A DNA stretch of 64,000 nt, from the NCBI RefSeq assembly GCF_004123905.1, contig NZ_MZXW01000016.1, positions 1,054,001 to 1,118,000 of the forward strand, read 5' to 3'. A program made the translations under genes and the position numbers. The notes beneath the pieces are model-generated. The model was not told where the DNA came from and ran no database searches. It saw nothing but the letters and a program-made list of their open reading frames with translations. Positions 26,222 to 34,794 of the stretch are shown here, piece after piece. Source of the stretch: Bradyrhizobium betae (GTDB taxonomy: Bacteria > Pseudomonadota > Alphaproteobacteria > Rhizobiales > Xanthobacteraceae). How positions within the stretch are numbered: the first letter of the stretch is position 1; every line of letters begins with the position of its first letter.

Positions 26222-27997
26222 TCAAGTTGCGCCCACCTCACGCTCCAAAATCCCCTCCTCGATCGCCTTGATCTGGAGCGCGAGGTATTTCGAATTGATG
26301 CGGCACTGCGCGAGGCTGCCGGCGATGAACCACAGGCCGGGCTGCCCAGTGCGCGCATACATGTTGCGCAGCTCAAAGCCGTCGCCAAAGCCCCAGACCG
26401 GGCCGACGCGGTCGGCGACGCCGTCGCCGAACAGCTTTCGCACCAGATATTCCTGAGGCTTGTAGCCGGTCGAGAGCACGATCAGGTCGGCCGAAATGGT
26501 CGAGCCGTCCTTCATCCGCGCGCCGTCGGCCGTGAAGCTCTCGATATCGGCAAACTGCTTGAGTTTGATCGCGCCCTCGACGATGAGGTTGGAGCAGCCG
26601 ACGTTGAAATAATAGCCGCCGCCGCGGGTGAGGTATTTGAACTGCCAGCCGGTGCCGGCCTCGCCGAAATCGAGCTTGAAGCCGACGCGGGCGAGGCCGT
26701 CGAGCAGCTCCTTGTCGAGCTCCTTCGATTGCTCGGTCAGCATCACATGGTTTTTTTTCGCCAGCGGCGTTGGCATCGAGGTCGCGATCAGATCGTTGTC
26801 CTCGAGCGTGCCCTCGTTGTAGGTCGCATAAGCGAGCTGCGCCGAGGGCTCGATATTGGTGACCAGCGTCGGCGAGCGCTGCACCAGCGTCACCTCGGCG
26901 CCGCTGGAGCAGAGATCCTGCGCGATGTCGTGACCGCTGTTGCCGGTGCCGATGACGATCGCGCGCTTGCCGGTCCAGTTTTCGCCGTCCTCATAGCGGC
27001 TGGAATGCAGCAGCGTCCCCTTGAAATTGTCCAGCGTCGGAATATCGGGCACGTTGGCGATGCCGCTGACGCCAGTTGCCATGATCACATGGCGCGGATG
27101 CATGGTGCGCCCGCTGCCGTCGGCGCGCCGCAGTGTCACCGTCCAGCTGCCTTTCGCCTCGTCGTAAGAGCCGCCCTCGAACTCGGTGCCGGTCCAGAAG
27201 TTCAGCTCCATGGCATCGACGTAAGCTTCGAACCAGTTGGCGAGCTTGTCCTTGGGGATATAGGTCGGCCAGCTCGGCGGAAACGGCATGTAGGGCATGT
27301 GATTGACCTGCACCTGGTTGTGCAGGGTCAGCGCATGATAGCGCTTGCGCCAATTGTCGCCGATCCGCGTCTCGCGATCGACGATCAGCGTGTCGACCTT
27401 CAACTGCTTCAACCGCGCCGCGGTCGCGAGCCCGGCCTGGCCGCCGCCGACCACCAGCACGGTCGGGTCACGATCGGCATAGTCACCCGAGGCGTTGCGT
27501 AAATCGAGCCAGTTCGGTCCGCGGAAATCGCGCGAATAGGCCTGGCCGCGTGGCCGCGATAGGCCGAGTTGTTCTTCGAACCCTTTGAGCTCGTCAAGCG
27601 CGGTGAGCAAAGTCCATGCCTTCAGGCGGTCGCCGTCGGCGGGATCGGAAACAAGCCGCACGATACCGCTGCCGCGGCCGAGCGCGGTCTCGAAATTGAA
27701 GATGGTCTCAATATTGTTGGTGCCGGCGCGCGTCACCCAGCGCGGGGGGGCGCGGTTCGGCGCAATCTTGAAATTGCTCGGCGCTGCTTCGGGCACGCGC
27801 GTTGTGAGCTCCTCCGCAATCGCATCACGCCCGGCAAGCGTTTGCAGGTTCCAGCTCAGCGCCAGCACATCGCGCCAAAAGCTGTCGGCGAGGAAGAGAT
27901 GGCCGAGTTCGGCCGGATCAGGCTTACCCAGCGAGCGCTCGAACCCGTCGAGCCAGGCTTGCGCGGCGACGGAAATATCCTTCGTCTTGTCCAGCAT
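26222..27997 (-). CDS. Flavin-containing monooxygenase with N-terminal NTF2-like domain
   Basis: 591 residues. Residues 1-150 look like a SnoaL/NTF2-like domain (AWLDGFERSLGK, FLADSFWRDVLAL). Then follows a complete FMO: FAD site LVVGGGQAGLATAARL (181-196), fingerprint FKGTLLHSSRY (325-335, matching F-x-G-x3-H-x3-Y), NADP site IVIGTGNSGHD (347-357) and the C-terminal STGYKPQ. It should oxygenate a soft nucleophile or ketone with NADPH and O2. ATG 27997 has GAGG 7 bases upstream; the longer frame runs into a repeat. It is in the LysR-headed cluster; an acyl-CoA synthetase and nitronate monooxygenase-like gene suggest a catabolic role. Confidence 0.88.
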   Translation of the reverse strand: MLDKTKDISVAAQAWLDGFERSLGKPDPAELGHLFLADSFWRDVLALSWNLQTLAGRDAIAEELTTRVPEAAPSNFKIAPNRAPPRWVTRAGTNNIETIFNFETALGRGSGIVRLVSDPADGDRLKAWTLLTALDELKGFEEQLGLSRPRGQAYSRDFRGPNWLDLRNASGDYADRDPTVLVVGGGQAGLATAARLKQLKVDTLIVDRETRIGDNWRKRYHALTLHNQVQVNHMPYMPFPPSWPTYIPKDKLANWFEAYVDAMELNFWTGTEFEGGSYDEAKGSWTVTLRRADGSGRTMHPRHVIMATGVSGIANVPDIPTLDNFKGTLLHSSRYEDGENWTGKRAIVIGTGNSGHDIAQDLCSSGAEVTLVQRSPTLVTNIEPSAQLAYATYNEGTLEDNDLIATSMPTPLAKKNHVMLTEQSKELDKELLDGLARVGFKLDFGEAGTGWQFKYLTRGGGYYFNVGCSNLIVEGAIKLKQFADIESFTADGARMKDGSTISADLIVLSTGYKPQEYLVRKLFGDGVADRVGPVWGFGDGFELRNMYARTGQPGLWFIAGSLAQCRINSKYLALQIKAIEEGILEREVGAT

Positions 27998-28032
27998 GCG
28001 CGACCTCGTGGCCGTCTTCGCGGCGTTTCCTC

Positions 28033-28081
28033 GAGCATGATCCGGAAAAGTGTGCGGCGGTTTTCCGAAGAGATCATGCTC
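28033..28081. repeat. Rhizobial palindromic repeat (GAGCATGATCCGGAAAA type)
   Basis: GAGCATGATC at 28033 pairs with GATCATGCTC ending at 28081, and inner CGGAAAA pairs with TTTTCCG. This repeat type is one I know from rhizobial intergenic DNA. It lies between the DUF2855 and FMO genes. Confidence 0.75.
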
Positions 28082-28131
28082 CAATCATAGGAGGTCGACG
28101 CTATACCGGATCAGCTGGCGTCAAAAGCGCT

Positions 28132-29217
28132 TTACCCGAGCAGCGAGAGCATGTGGCCCTGCTCCGGCGGAATGCGGCCCTTCAGCGTGTCGAGATAGAC
28201 CTGCCGCACCGCCTCGGGGCCGTGGCTCTCGACCACGGTCAGGCATGTCTCCAGCATCGGCGAAAAGCCAGACCACGCTGCGCCAAAGCGCTGCTCGATG
28301 CCGCCGGGGCCCCACTCCTTGGCGCGCTTGCGGATCTGGTCGGGCGCGAAGAACCAGCGCGGCTTTGCACCGGGCAGCGCGCCTTCGTCGGGCTCGGTGG
28401 CGCGATGCGTCAATCCGACGCGCACCGAGCATTTCATCTGGTCGCCGAAATGTCGGTGCAGCGCGGTTCGCAGCGCGCTGTTGCCGGCCATGTCGACGAA
28501 GGCGACCGTCACGTCCGTTGGCAGCGACGTCACGCGATCATAGGTGACGACCTCGTCGTAACATCCGAGCGAGGTGACGAAGCCGGCATTGCCTGATGAG
28601 GTCAGGCCGACGACGTTGCGGCCGCGCGCATGCAGCAGATGCGCAAGGCCGAACGCAGTCTTGCTCGAGGCGCTGGAGAGCAAAACCGTGCTTGTGCCAA
28701 AGTCGTCGTTCTCGGCAAGGAAGTCGTCGACCAGGAATGACAGCATGAACAGCGGCCGTAGCAGCGCCTGGTAGTCACCTTGCTTGCCGGCATAGGCGGG
28801 ATCGCCGCCGACGCGCGCATAGGCGTTGTAGACCGGCGCGGCGACTTGCCGATGCGCAGCACCGTCACGCAAACCGCGCTTGCTGACGTCGGAGGCCTCG
28901 ATCACGAGATGCGTCGCCATCGGGAAATAGCCGAACAGGCGTTCACCCGTCGGGACGTTCGGATGTTTCGAGGCGATCACCTCGCCAAAGCCCCATACCG
29001 GAATGTTGCCGAAGCCGTGTGGTGCAGGAAAGAGCTGCCAGTATTTCAGCTCGTCGCCGAGCACGGCATAGGTGATGTTGTTGGCGGTCAGGGCGAAGCG
29101 GTCAACCTTCACCAATAGAGCATCCTGTGGCAGCGCGTTCGCCGCCGGCAGCTCGGTGGCGATCGTCTTGCAATTCTCGAAATCGTCTCGCGCAACGATG
29201 AAGTCGATGGCTGTCAT
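28132..29217 (-). CDS. DUF2855 family protein
   Basis: 361 residues of a family with no assigned reaction. The N-terminal part (VDRFALTANNITYAVLGD, then FGNIPVWGFGEVIAS and GERLFGYFPMATHLV) resembles the GroES-like domain of medium-chain reductases without zinc ligands. The middle (STVLLSSASSKTAFGLAHLL, NVVGLTSSGN) looks like a cofactor-binding fold. I infer a zinc-free reductase-like enzyme; this is not proven. I start at ATG 29217, which has a GGGA site, instead of 29268. In the cluster it lies between the acyl-CoA synthetase and the FMO gene, 99 and 134 bp apart. Confidence 0.78.
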   Translation of the reverse strand: MTAIDFIVARDDFENCKTIATELPAANALPQDALLVKVDRFALTANNITYAVLGDELKYWQLFPAPHGFGNIPVWGFGEVIASKHPNVPTGERLFGYFPMATHLVIEASDVSKRGLRDGAAHRQVAAPVYNAYARVGGDPAYAGKQGDYQALLRPLFMLSFLVDDFLAENDDFGTSTVLLSSASSKTAFGLAHLLHARGRNVVGLTSSGNAGFVTSLGCYDEVVTYDRVTSLPTDVTVAFVDMAGNSALRTALHRHFGDQMKCSVRVGLTHRATEPDEGALPGAKPRWFFAPDQIRKRAKEWGPGGIEQRFGAAWSGFSPMLETCLTVVESHGPEAVRQVYLDTLKGRIPPEQGHMLSLLG

Positions 29218-29316
29218 GGTGTCGATCCCGGCTCTGGTCCGCGCCGGGATCTCATCGGTCATGCGCAAGGCGTTTGCAACGGCAACATAGTTTTAAACGC
29301 TGTTTGTCGCGTCCCG

Positions 29317-30831
29317 CTAGGGTTGGTTTGCCCAATAGGGGTCGCGCAGCCTGCGTTTGAAGATCTTTCCGGTCGCTTCGCGGGGCAGCGCGTCCATGAA
29401 CTGGACGACTTTCGGCACCTTGAAGTTGGCCAATCGCTCGCGCAGCCAGGCCTGCACCGCGGCGGGGGAGAGCTGCGCGTCTGTCTCCGGTTCGATGCAG
29501 GCGCACAGCCGCTCGCCATATTCCGCGTCGGGGATGCCGAACACCGCGCAATCGCGCACGCCGGGCATCGCGATCAGCACGTTCTCGATCTCGGCGGGAT
29601 AGATGTTGACGCCGCCCGATATCACCATGTCGCGCTTGCGGTCGCACAGGAACAGATAGCCGTCTTCGTCGAGATAGCCGACGTCGCCGACGCTGACGAG
29701 ACCATCGCGCCCGGCCTCGGCACGCGCCTGCGCCTTGCCGTGATAATCGAAATCGGGCACGGCCGTCTGGCGCATGTAGATTTCGCCGATCTCGTTGGCA
29801 CCGCAGAGGCTGCCGTCCTCGCGGAAGATTTTGACGATGCCGCCCTCGATGGCGCGGCCGACCGTGCCCGGCTTGTTCAATGCCTCCTCGGCCGAATGCC
29901 ACACCGGGATGCCGGTCTCGGTCGAGCCGAAATATTCGTTGATGACCAGTCCCCACCAATCGATCATGGCGCGCTTGATCTCGGGCGGGCAGGGCGCGGC
30001 GCCATGCACGACGAAACGCAGTGAGGAGAGGTCATAGCGCTGTCTCACGACATCGGGCAGCCGCAGCAGCCGGACGAACATGGTCGGCACCATGTGGACA
30101 TGGGTGACGCGGTGGCGCTCGATCAGCGCCAGCAGCTCCTCGGCGTCGAACCGCGCCTGGAGGACGATAGTGCAGCCGCTGCGGAACGCCAGCATGCCGT
30201 AGGAATGCGGTGCGGAGTGATACATCGGCCCGTTGATCAGCACGACCTGATTGTCGTTCGGCTTGATGCCATAGGCGATCGCACCCATCCGTTCGGAGGC
30301 GGCCGCCTGCTCGGGTTGCATCGGCCTGCGCCGCACGCCCTTCGGCATGCCCGTGGTTCCCGAGGTGTAGATCATCGCTGCTGCCCGGCGGGGTGGCTCC
30401 TGCATTTCCGGATGGCCGTCGCGCCAGCTGTCCCAGTCGCTTAGTCCGGCCGGAACCTCGATCATATCAGGGGTAATCTCGAAGGTCGTCGCGAGTTCGG
30501 GCGGCGTTGCGACGACGAGGAGGCGGACATCGGCCGGCAGGCCGGCGCGGATTTGCGGCAGCAGATCGGCGTGGCAAACCAGGATCTTCGCGCCGCTGTC
30601 GGTCAGGATGTAGCGGACCTCCTCGGCCTTGAGATGCCAGTTGATCGGCACCACCGGACTGCCCAACGCGGCGGAAGCCGCGACCACCTCGAACAGCGCA
30701 AAATCGTTACGCAGCATCATGGCCACCGGAGCGCCCTCGGCAAGGCCGAGCCCGCGAAGTCCGCTGGCGGCCCGCCTGATGCGGGCATGGATCTCGTCAT
30801 AGCCGATCCGGCGTTCGCCGCTGATGATCAT
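29317..30831 (-). CDS. AMP-dependent acyl-CoA synthetase/ligase
   Basis: 504 residues, full length for the ANL superfamily. Motifs in order: P-loop MIYTSGTTGMPKG, A5-like EYFGSTETG, A7 VGDVGYLDEDGY, hinge region CDRKRDMVISGGVNIYPAEIE, and the catalytic Lys in REATGKIFKR. It activates a carboxylic acid to its AMP ester and then to acyl-CoA. It starts 24 bp after the binding protein gene and belongs to the same minus-strand cluster. The acid could be an FMO product or the imported compound; the sequence resembles medium- or long-chain and aromatic acid ligases and does not decide. Confidence 0.9.
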   Translation of the reverse strand: MIISGERRIGYDEIHARIRRAASGLRGLGLAEGAPVAMMLRNDFALFEVVAASAALGSPVVPINWHLKAEEVRYILTDSGAKILVCHADLLPQIRAGLPADVRLLVVATPPELATTFEITPDMIEVPAGLSDWDSWRDGHPEMQEPPRRAAAMIYTSGTTGMPKGVRRRPMQPEQAAASERMGAIAYGIKPNDNQVVLINGPMYHSAPHSYGMLAFRSGCTIVLQARFDAEELLALIERHRVTHVHMVPTMFVRLLRLPDVVRQRYDLSSLRFVVHGAAPCPPEIKRAMIDWWGLVINEYFGSTETGIPVWHSAEEALNKPGTVGRAIEGGIVKIFREDGSLCGANEIGEIYMRQTAVPDFDYHGKAQARAEAGRDGLVSVGDVGYLDEDGYLFLCDRKRDMVISGGVNIYPAEIENVLIAMPGVRDCAVFGIPDAEYGERLCACIEPETDAQLSPAAVQAWLRERLANFKVPKVVQFMDALPREATGKIFKRRLRDPYWANQP

Positions 30832-30855
30832 GGCGTGTCCTTATTTCGCTTGAGC

Positions 30856-32040
30856 CTAGCGATCATCCAGTACGTCGCCAAACCCGACCCAGCTCTTGCC
30901 GTTGAAACGGCGGAGCTGAAGCTGCTGGAACGGCAGATAGTCGTCGGGGCCGGTCGTAACAGACATGCCCGGCAGCAGTAGCGGTAACTTGATCTCCTTC
31001 AGCGAGGCGGCCTGGCGCATAATGTTGTCGCGGCTGACATCGTCCTTGCAGGCCTTGAGCACCGTCATCAGCAGCGTCGCGTAATGGTAGCCGGCCGCGT
31101 AGTTGGAGTTGGAGAGGTCCGCGGTCGGCATGTATTGCTTCATGAACGCAAAATACGCCTTCACGCCGGGGTCTTCGGCCCATTGCGGGTCCATCGTGTC
31201 CTTCTGATTGCTCGACGAGATCAGGCCGACCGCGTTGTCGAGCCCGGCCGGCTCGAGGAACGAGATCGACGACGCCGAGGTCGGCACAAAGACCAAGTCC
31301 GGCTTCCAGCCGATTTCCGCCACGCCCTTGACCAGCTGCGAGGTGAATTTTCCGAGCACGACGCCGTACAGCACGTTGGCACCGGAGGCCTTCAGGGTCG
31401 AGAGCTGCGAGCTGATCGTCGGCGCGCTGGTCTCGTAGCTCGCCTCCGCGATGATCATGCTGGCGGCCTTGGCTCCGAGCGCGCGCTTGAAGCCGGCGAC
31501 ATAGTCGCGGCCGAAATCATCGTTCTGGGACAGGATTGCGATCCTGGCGTCGGGCTTGGACTGCAAGATGTACTTGGCATAGACGACACCCTCGGATTCG
31601 TAGGCTGCCATGCCCGGCATCGTCCACGGGTTCTTCTGCGGATCGGCCCATTTGGTCGCGCCCGAGAGCACGAACAGCTGCGGCACCTTTTTGGCGTTGA
31701 GGTAGCGCTGCACGGCGCTGTTGGTGGCGGTGCCGAGCGAGCCGAACATCATCAGCACCTCGTCCTGCTCCACCAGCTTGCGGGTCTGCTCGACCGTTTT
31801 CGGCGGCGAGTAGGCGTCGTCCAATGTGATGAACTTGACCTTGCGCCCGTTGATGCCGCCTTCGGCATTGACCTTCTCGAAGAACGCTTCCTGCGTCCGC
31901 CCGATCGCGCCGAAGCCGGAGGCCGGACCGCTATAGGGCAGGGTCTGCCCGATGCGGATCTCGTTGCTGTCGTCGGCATGGGCGCCCCCGGAGGCAAGCG
32001 TCAGCAACGACATGCCGATCAGTGCGGCTGCCAGCTTCAT
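30856..32040 (-). CDS. ABC substrate-binding protein, branched-chain amino acid (LivK) type
   Basis: 394 residues. The signal peptide (LAAALIGMSLLTLASGGAHA) is followed by the type I periplasmic binding fold: EIRIGQTLPYSGPASGFGAIG, FFEKVNAEGGINGRKVKFI and DDAYSPPKTVEQTRKLVEQD are typical of LivK/HAAT proteins. It probably binds an organic acid or aromatic compound rather than an amino acid. No permease or ATPase genes lie nearby, so it must use a transporter encoded elsewhere or act as a sensor. It lies 34 bp after the nitronate monooxygenase-like gene and 24 bp before the acyl-CoA synthetase gene. Confidence 0.88.
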   Translation of the reverse strand: MKLAAALIGMSLLTLASGGAHADDSNEIRIGQTLPYSGPASGFGAIGRTQEAFFEKVNAEGGINGRKVKFITLDDAYSPPKTVEQTRKLVEQDEVLMMFGSLGTATNSAVQRYLNAKKVPQLFVLSGATKWADPQKNPWTMPGMAAYESEGVVYAKYILQSKPDARIAILSQNDDFGRDYVAGFKRALGAKAASMIIAEASYETSAPTISSQLSTLKASGANVLYGVVLGKFTSQLVKGVAEIGWKPDLVFVPTSASSISFLEPAGLDNAVGLISSSNQKDTMDPQWAEDPGVKAYFAFMKQYMPTADLSNSNYAAGYHYATLLMTVLKACKDDVSRDNIMRQAASLKEIKLPLLLPGMSVTTGPDDYLPFQQLQLRRFNGKSWVGFGDVLDDR

Positions 32041-32074
32041 GATGTCCTCCCGTTGTTCTTGTTTGTCCGAAACG

Positions 32075-33049
32075 TCAGGCGCTGGCCCGCATCAGGAAAT
32101 CCTGCCGGGCCTGATCGAATTCCGCTTTCATCCGGTCGACCAGCTCAGCGACCGGCGGCGCGTCGGTAATCTGCCCAATGCCCTGGCCCGATCCCCAGAT
32201 GTCGCGCCACGCCTTGGATTTCATGTTGCCGCCAGAACCGAAATTCATCTTCGATTTGTCGGCGACCGGGAGATTGTCCGGATCAAGTCCGGCCGCGGCG
32301 ATCGAGGGTCCGAGATAGTTGCCGTGCACGCCGGTGAACAGGTTAGTGTACACGATGTCGTGCGCGGCGTGCTGCGTCAGCGCGGACTTGTAGGCTTCAT
32401 CGGCGTTGGCTTCCTGCGTCGCGATGAAGCGCGTGCCCATATAGGCGAGGTCGGCGCCCAGCGTCAGCGCGGAGGCGATGCCAAAACCGTCGCTGATCGC
32501 GCCCGACAGCAGGATCGCGCCGTCGAACCATTGCTTGACCTCGCGCACCAGCGCGAAGGGCGACAGCGTCCCGGCATGCCCGCCAGCGCCGGCGCAGACC
32601 AGAATCAGGCCGTCGACGCCCTGCTCGGCGGCCTTGCGCGCATGCTTGACGTTGATGACGTCGTGGAACACCAGCCCGCCATAGGAATGCGCGGCCTCGA
32701 CAAGCTCCGCCGGCGGTCGCAGCGAGGTGATGATGATGGGCGCCTTGTGCTTTACACAGGTCTCCATGTCTTTCATCAGCCGGTCGTTGGAGGCATGGCA
32801 GATCTGGTTGACGGCGTAGGGCGCGACCTTCTTGCCGGGATTGCGCGACTTGTATTCCCCGAGCTCGTCCTCGATGCGGCTCAGCCACTCGTCGAGCTTC
32901 TCGACCGGACGGGCATTGAGCGCGGGAAACGAGCCGACGATTCCGGCCTTGCACTGCGCAATCACCAGCTCCGGTCCGGAGACGATGAAGAGGGGCGAGC
33001 CGACGACGGGCAGCTCCAGTGTGTTCTTGAGCAGGGCGGGCAGTGCCAT
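32075..33049 (-). CDS. Nitronate monooxygenase family FMN enzyme
   Basis: 324 residues. TIM-barrel FMN enzyme of the 2-nitropropane dioxygenase/NMO group: PLFIVSGPELVIAQCKAGIVGSFP at the start, IITSLRPP, HDVINVKHARKAAEQGVDGL, the phosphate-binding CAGAGGHAG, and LSGAISDGFGIASAL followed by GADLAYMGTRFIAT. Such proteins oxidise nitronates or act as flavin reductases and enoyl reductase-like enzymes. ATG 33049 has AGGAGG 5 bases upstream; the longer frame to 33157 has none. It is the first gene of the cluster and faces the LysR gene across 182 bp. Confidence 0.85.
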   Translation of the reverse strand: MALPALLKNTLELPVVGSPLFIVSGPELVIAQCKAGIVGSFPALNARPVEKLDEWLSRIEDELGEYKSRNPGKKVAPYAVNQICHASNDRLMKDMETCVKHKAPIIITSLRPPAELVEAAHSYGGLVFHDVINVKHARKAAEQGVDGLILVCAGAGGHAGTLSPFALVREVKQWFDGAILLSGAISDGFGIASALTLGADLAYMGTRFIATQEANADEAYKSALTQHAAHDIVYTNLFTGVHGNYLGPSIAAAGLDPDNLPVADKSKMNFGSGGNMKSKAWRDIWGSGQGIGQITDAPPVAELVDRMKAEFDQARQDFLMRASA

Positions 33050-33185
33050 CCGATCCTCCTGACGACGCGCGTCGACGGCCTGCCGGCCGATTGTGAGCGC
33101 TTCCATGTCGATTGTCGCGCCGGCGGGGGTATCCGCCGCCCAGCGCTTTGACCCCACTATAGGGTTGGACGCCGGGCAGGGGATC

Positions 33186-33199
33186 GTTCAATATTGAAC
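33186..33199. promoter_or_regulatory. Putative LysR operator: 14-bp perfect palindrome
   Basis: GTTCAATATTGAAC reads the same on both strands. A weaker partner, TCAA-GT-TTGA, lies at 33210-33219 with its centre 22 bp away, about two helical turns. The T-N11-A shape fits LysR-type sites. The site is 33 bases upstream of the LysR start and faces the divergent cluster. Confidence 0.6.
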
Positions 33200-33231
33200 A
33201 TGCGCGTACTCAAGTTTGAACGGAGCTGGCG

Positions 33232-34119
33232 GTGGACTGGGACCTCTGCAAGACCTTTGTCGCGGTCGCCGACACCGGCAGCTTCACGGCCGCGGCGCGA
33301 CGGCTGCACGCCAGCCATCCGACCGTCAGCCGCAAGATCGCGGCGCTGGAGGCGCAGCTCGGCACAAAACTGCTGGTGCGCGCCGCGGATGGATTCGTGC
33401 TCACCGCCGATGGGCGTACGCTCCGCGAGCATGCGGAGGCGATGGCGGTCGCAGCACTCAGGGCCGAGGCCGCCGTTGCCGCTGGCGGGCGCAAGGCGCG
33501 CGGCACGGTCAAGCTATCGATCGGCGCGACGCTGGCCTCGCACTGGCTGATGCCGCGGCTGCGATCCTTCCTGGGCGCGCATGATCACATCCGGCTCGAG
33601 ATCATCACGCATCCGTTCCCGGCCAGCGTGCGTCGCCGCGAGGCCGATGTTGTGCTGCGCCCGGTCGACAGCGGTGAGGAAAACCTGGTCGGCCGCAAGG
33701 TCGGCCGTCTCGGCACCGGCTTCTATGCCTCGCGCGACTATGCCGCCGGCCGGTCCTTGCCGGAACGGAGCGGCGAGTGGAAGGGGCACAGCGTCATCGG
33801 CTTTGCCGACCAGGATTCCAACGCGCAGCTGGCGCGCTGGAGCGATACGATCACCCGTCAGGGCACCATGGTGATGCGCTGCTCGTCGCAGGGCGACATG
33901 CTGGCGGCGGTGCGCGCCGGGATCGGAATCTCAGCGCTGTCCTGTTTCGTCGCGGAAAGCTATCCGGACCTGGTACGCGTCGCGCCGCAGAAACTCGCCA
34001 GCGTCGCCGACCTCTGGCTGCTCGCCCATCCTGATCTGGTCGAGCTGTCCGCGGTGCGCGCCGTGGTCGACTTCGTGGCGGAATGCGCCCGCGCCGATCG
34101 CGAACGGCTGCGGGGTTAG
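33232..34119 (+). CDS. LysR family transcriptional regulator
   Basis: 295 residues. The winged helix-turn-helix occupies residues 1-60 (FVAVADTGSFTAAARRLHASHPTVSRKIAALEAQLG), followed by the two-lobed effector domain. Start is GTG 33232 with GGAG about 6 bases upstream. Some members of this LysR subgroup act on a gene divergent to themselves, and here the nitronate monooxygenase-headed cluster lies opposite with a palindrome between. The effector is unknown, presumably a substrate or intermediate of that cluster. The gene ends 4 bases into the end of the convergent alkA-type gene. Confidence 0.9.
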   Translation: MDWDLCKTFVAVADTGSFTAAARRLHASHPTVSRKIAALEAQLGTKLLVRAADGFVLTADGRTLREHAEAMAVAALRAEAAVAAGGRKARGTVKLSIGATLASHWLMPRLRSFLGAHDHIRLEIITHPFPASVRRREADVVLRPVDSGEENLVGRKVGRLGTGFYASRDYAAGRSLPERSGEWKGHSVIGFADQDSNAQLARWSDTITRQGTMVMRCSSQGDMLAAVRAGIGISALSCFVAESYPDLVRVAPQKLASVADLWLLAHPDLVELSAVRAVVDFVAECARADRERLRG

Positions 34120-34769
34120 GGCTGGTTGCCGATGACGCCTTCGCGCTTCTTGATCACGCGATAATAGCTCCACCACAGATGCGCGGCTGCGCCGCGCAGC
34201 GGTCGCCATGGCTCGGCCAGAGGCGCCATCTGCTTTTCCGTCGGCCGCGCCTGGAGCCCCAGGCCAACCTTGATCCCCTCCTGCACGGCGATATCGCCGG
34301 CCGGCCAGGCATCGCCATGCCCGAGGCAGAACAGCAGATAGACATCGGCCGTCCACGGGCCGATGCCGGGCAGCGTAATCAGCGTATGGTGCGCGGCCTC
34401 GGCGTCTTCCTCAGCGAGCACGTCGAGGTTCAGCCGCTGCGCATTGATCTCACGGGCGAGATGCTTCAGCGTCTTGATCTTGGCAGCGGACAGGCCGAGC
34501 CGCCCCAGTCGGTCGGTGCGGGCGCGGCGCACCGCGTCATGGTCGAACGGATCGAACGCGGCCGACAGCCGCCCCCAGATCGCCGCGGCGCTCGCGGTCG
34601 AAAGCTGCTGCCCGCAAACGATGTGCGCCAGCCCCGTAAAGCCGGGCTCGCGCCGCCGCAAGGCGGGCATGCCCGCGATTTCGAGCACAGGCTTGAGCCG
34701 CGGATCGCGCTTGACCAGCGCATGGACGGCTTCTTCGAGATCGGACTGGGTTTCGAGGTGGATGGTCAT
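34116..34769 (-). CDS. DNA-3-methyladenine glycosylase II family protein (AlkA type)
   Basis: 217 residues. HhH-GPD base-excision glycosylase: GLAHIVCGQQLSTASAAAIWGRL is the first conserved part, the hairpin-helix LPGIGPWTADVYLLF binds DNA, and the catalytic Asp lies in AWPAGDIAVQEG. It removes alkylated purines from DNA. It lacks the N-terminal domain of E. coli AlkA, as many short bacterial homologues do. I start at ATG 34769; the longer frame upstream is translated palindromic repeat. The last 4 bases overlap the end of the LysR gene. Upstream the left arm of a 32-bp inverted repeat lies 25 bases before the start. Confidence 0.87.
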   Translation of the reverse strand: MTIHLETQSDLEEAVHALVKRDPRLKPVLEIAGMPALRRREPGFTGLAHIVCGQQLSTASAAAIWGRLSAAFDPFDHDAVRRARTDRLGRLGLSAAKIKTLKHLAREINAQRLNLDVLAEEDAEAAHHTLITLPGIGPWTADVYLLFCLGHGDAWPAGDIAVQEGIKVGLGLQARPTEKQMAPLAEPWRPLRGAAAHLWWSYYRVIKKREGVIGNQP

Positions 34770-34794
34770 GATGGCCTGGCAGACTCTCTCCGGC

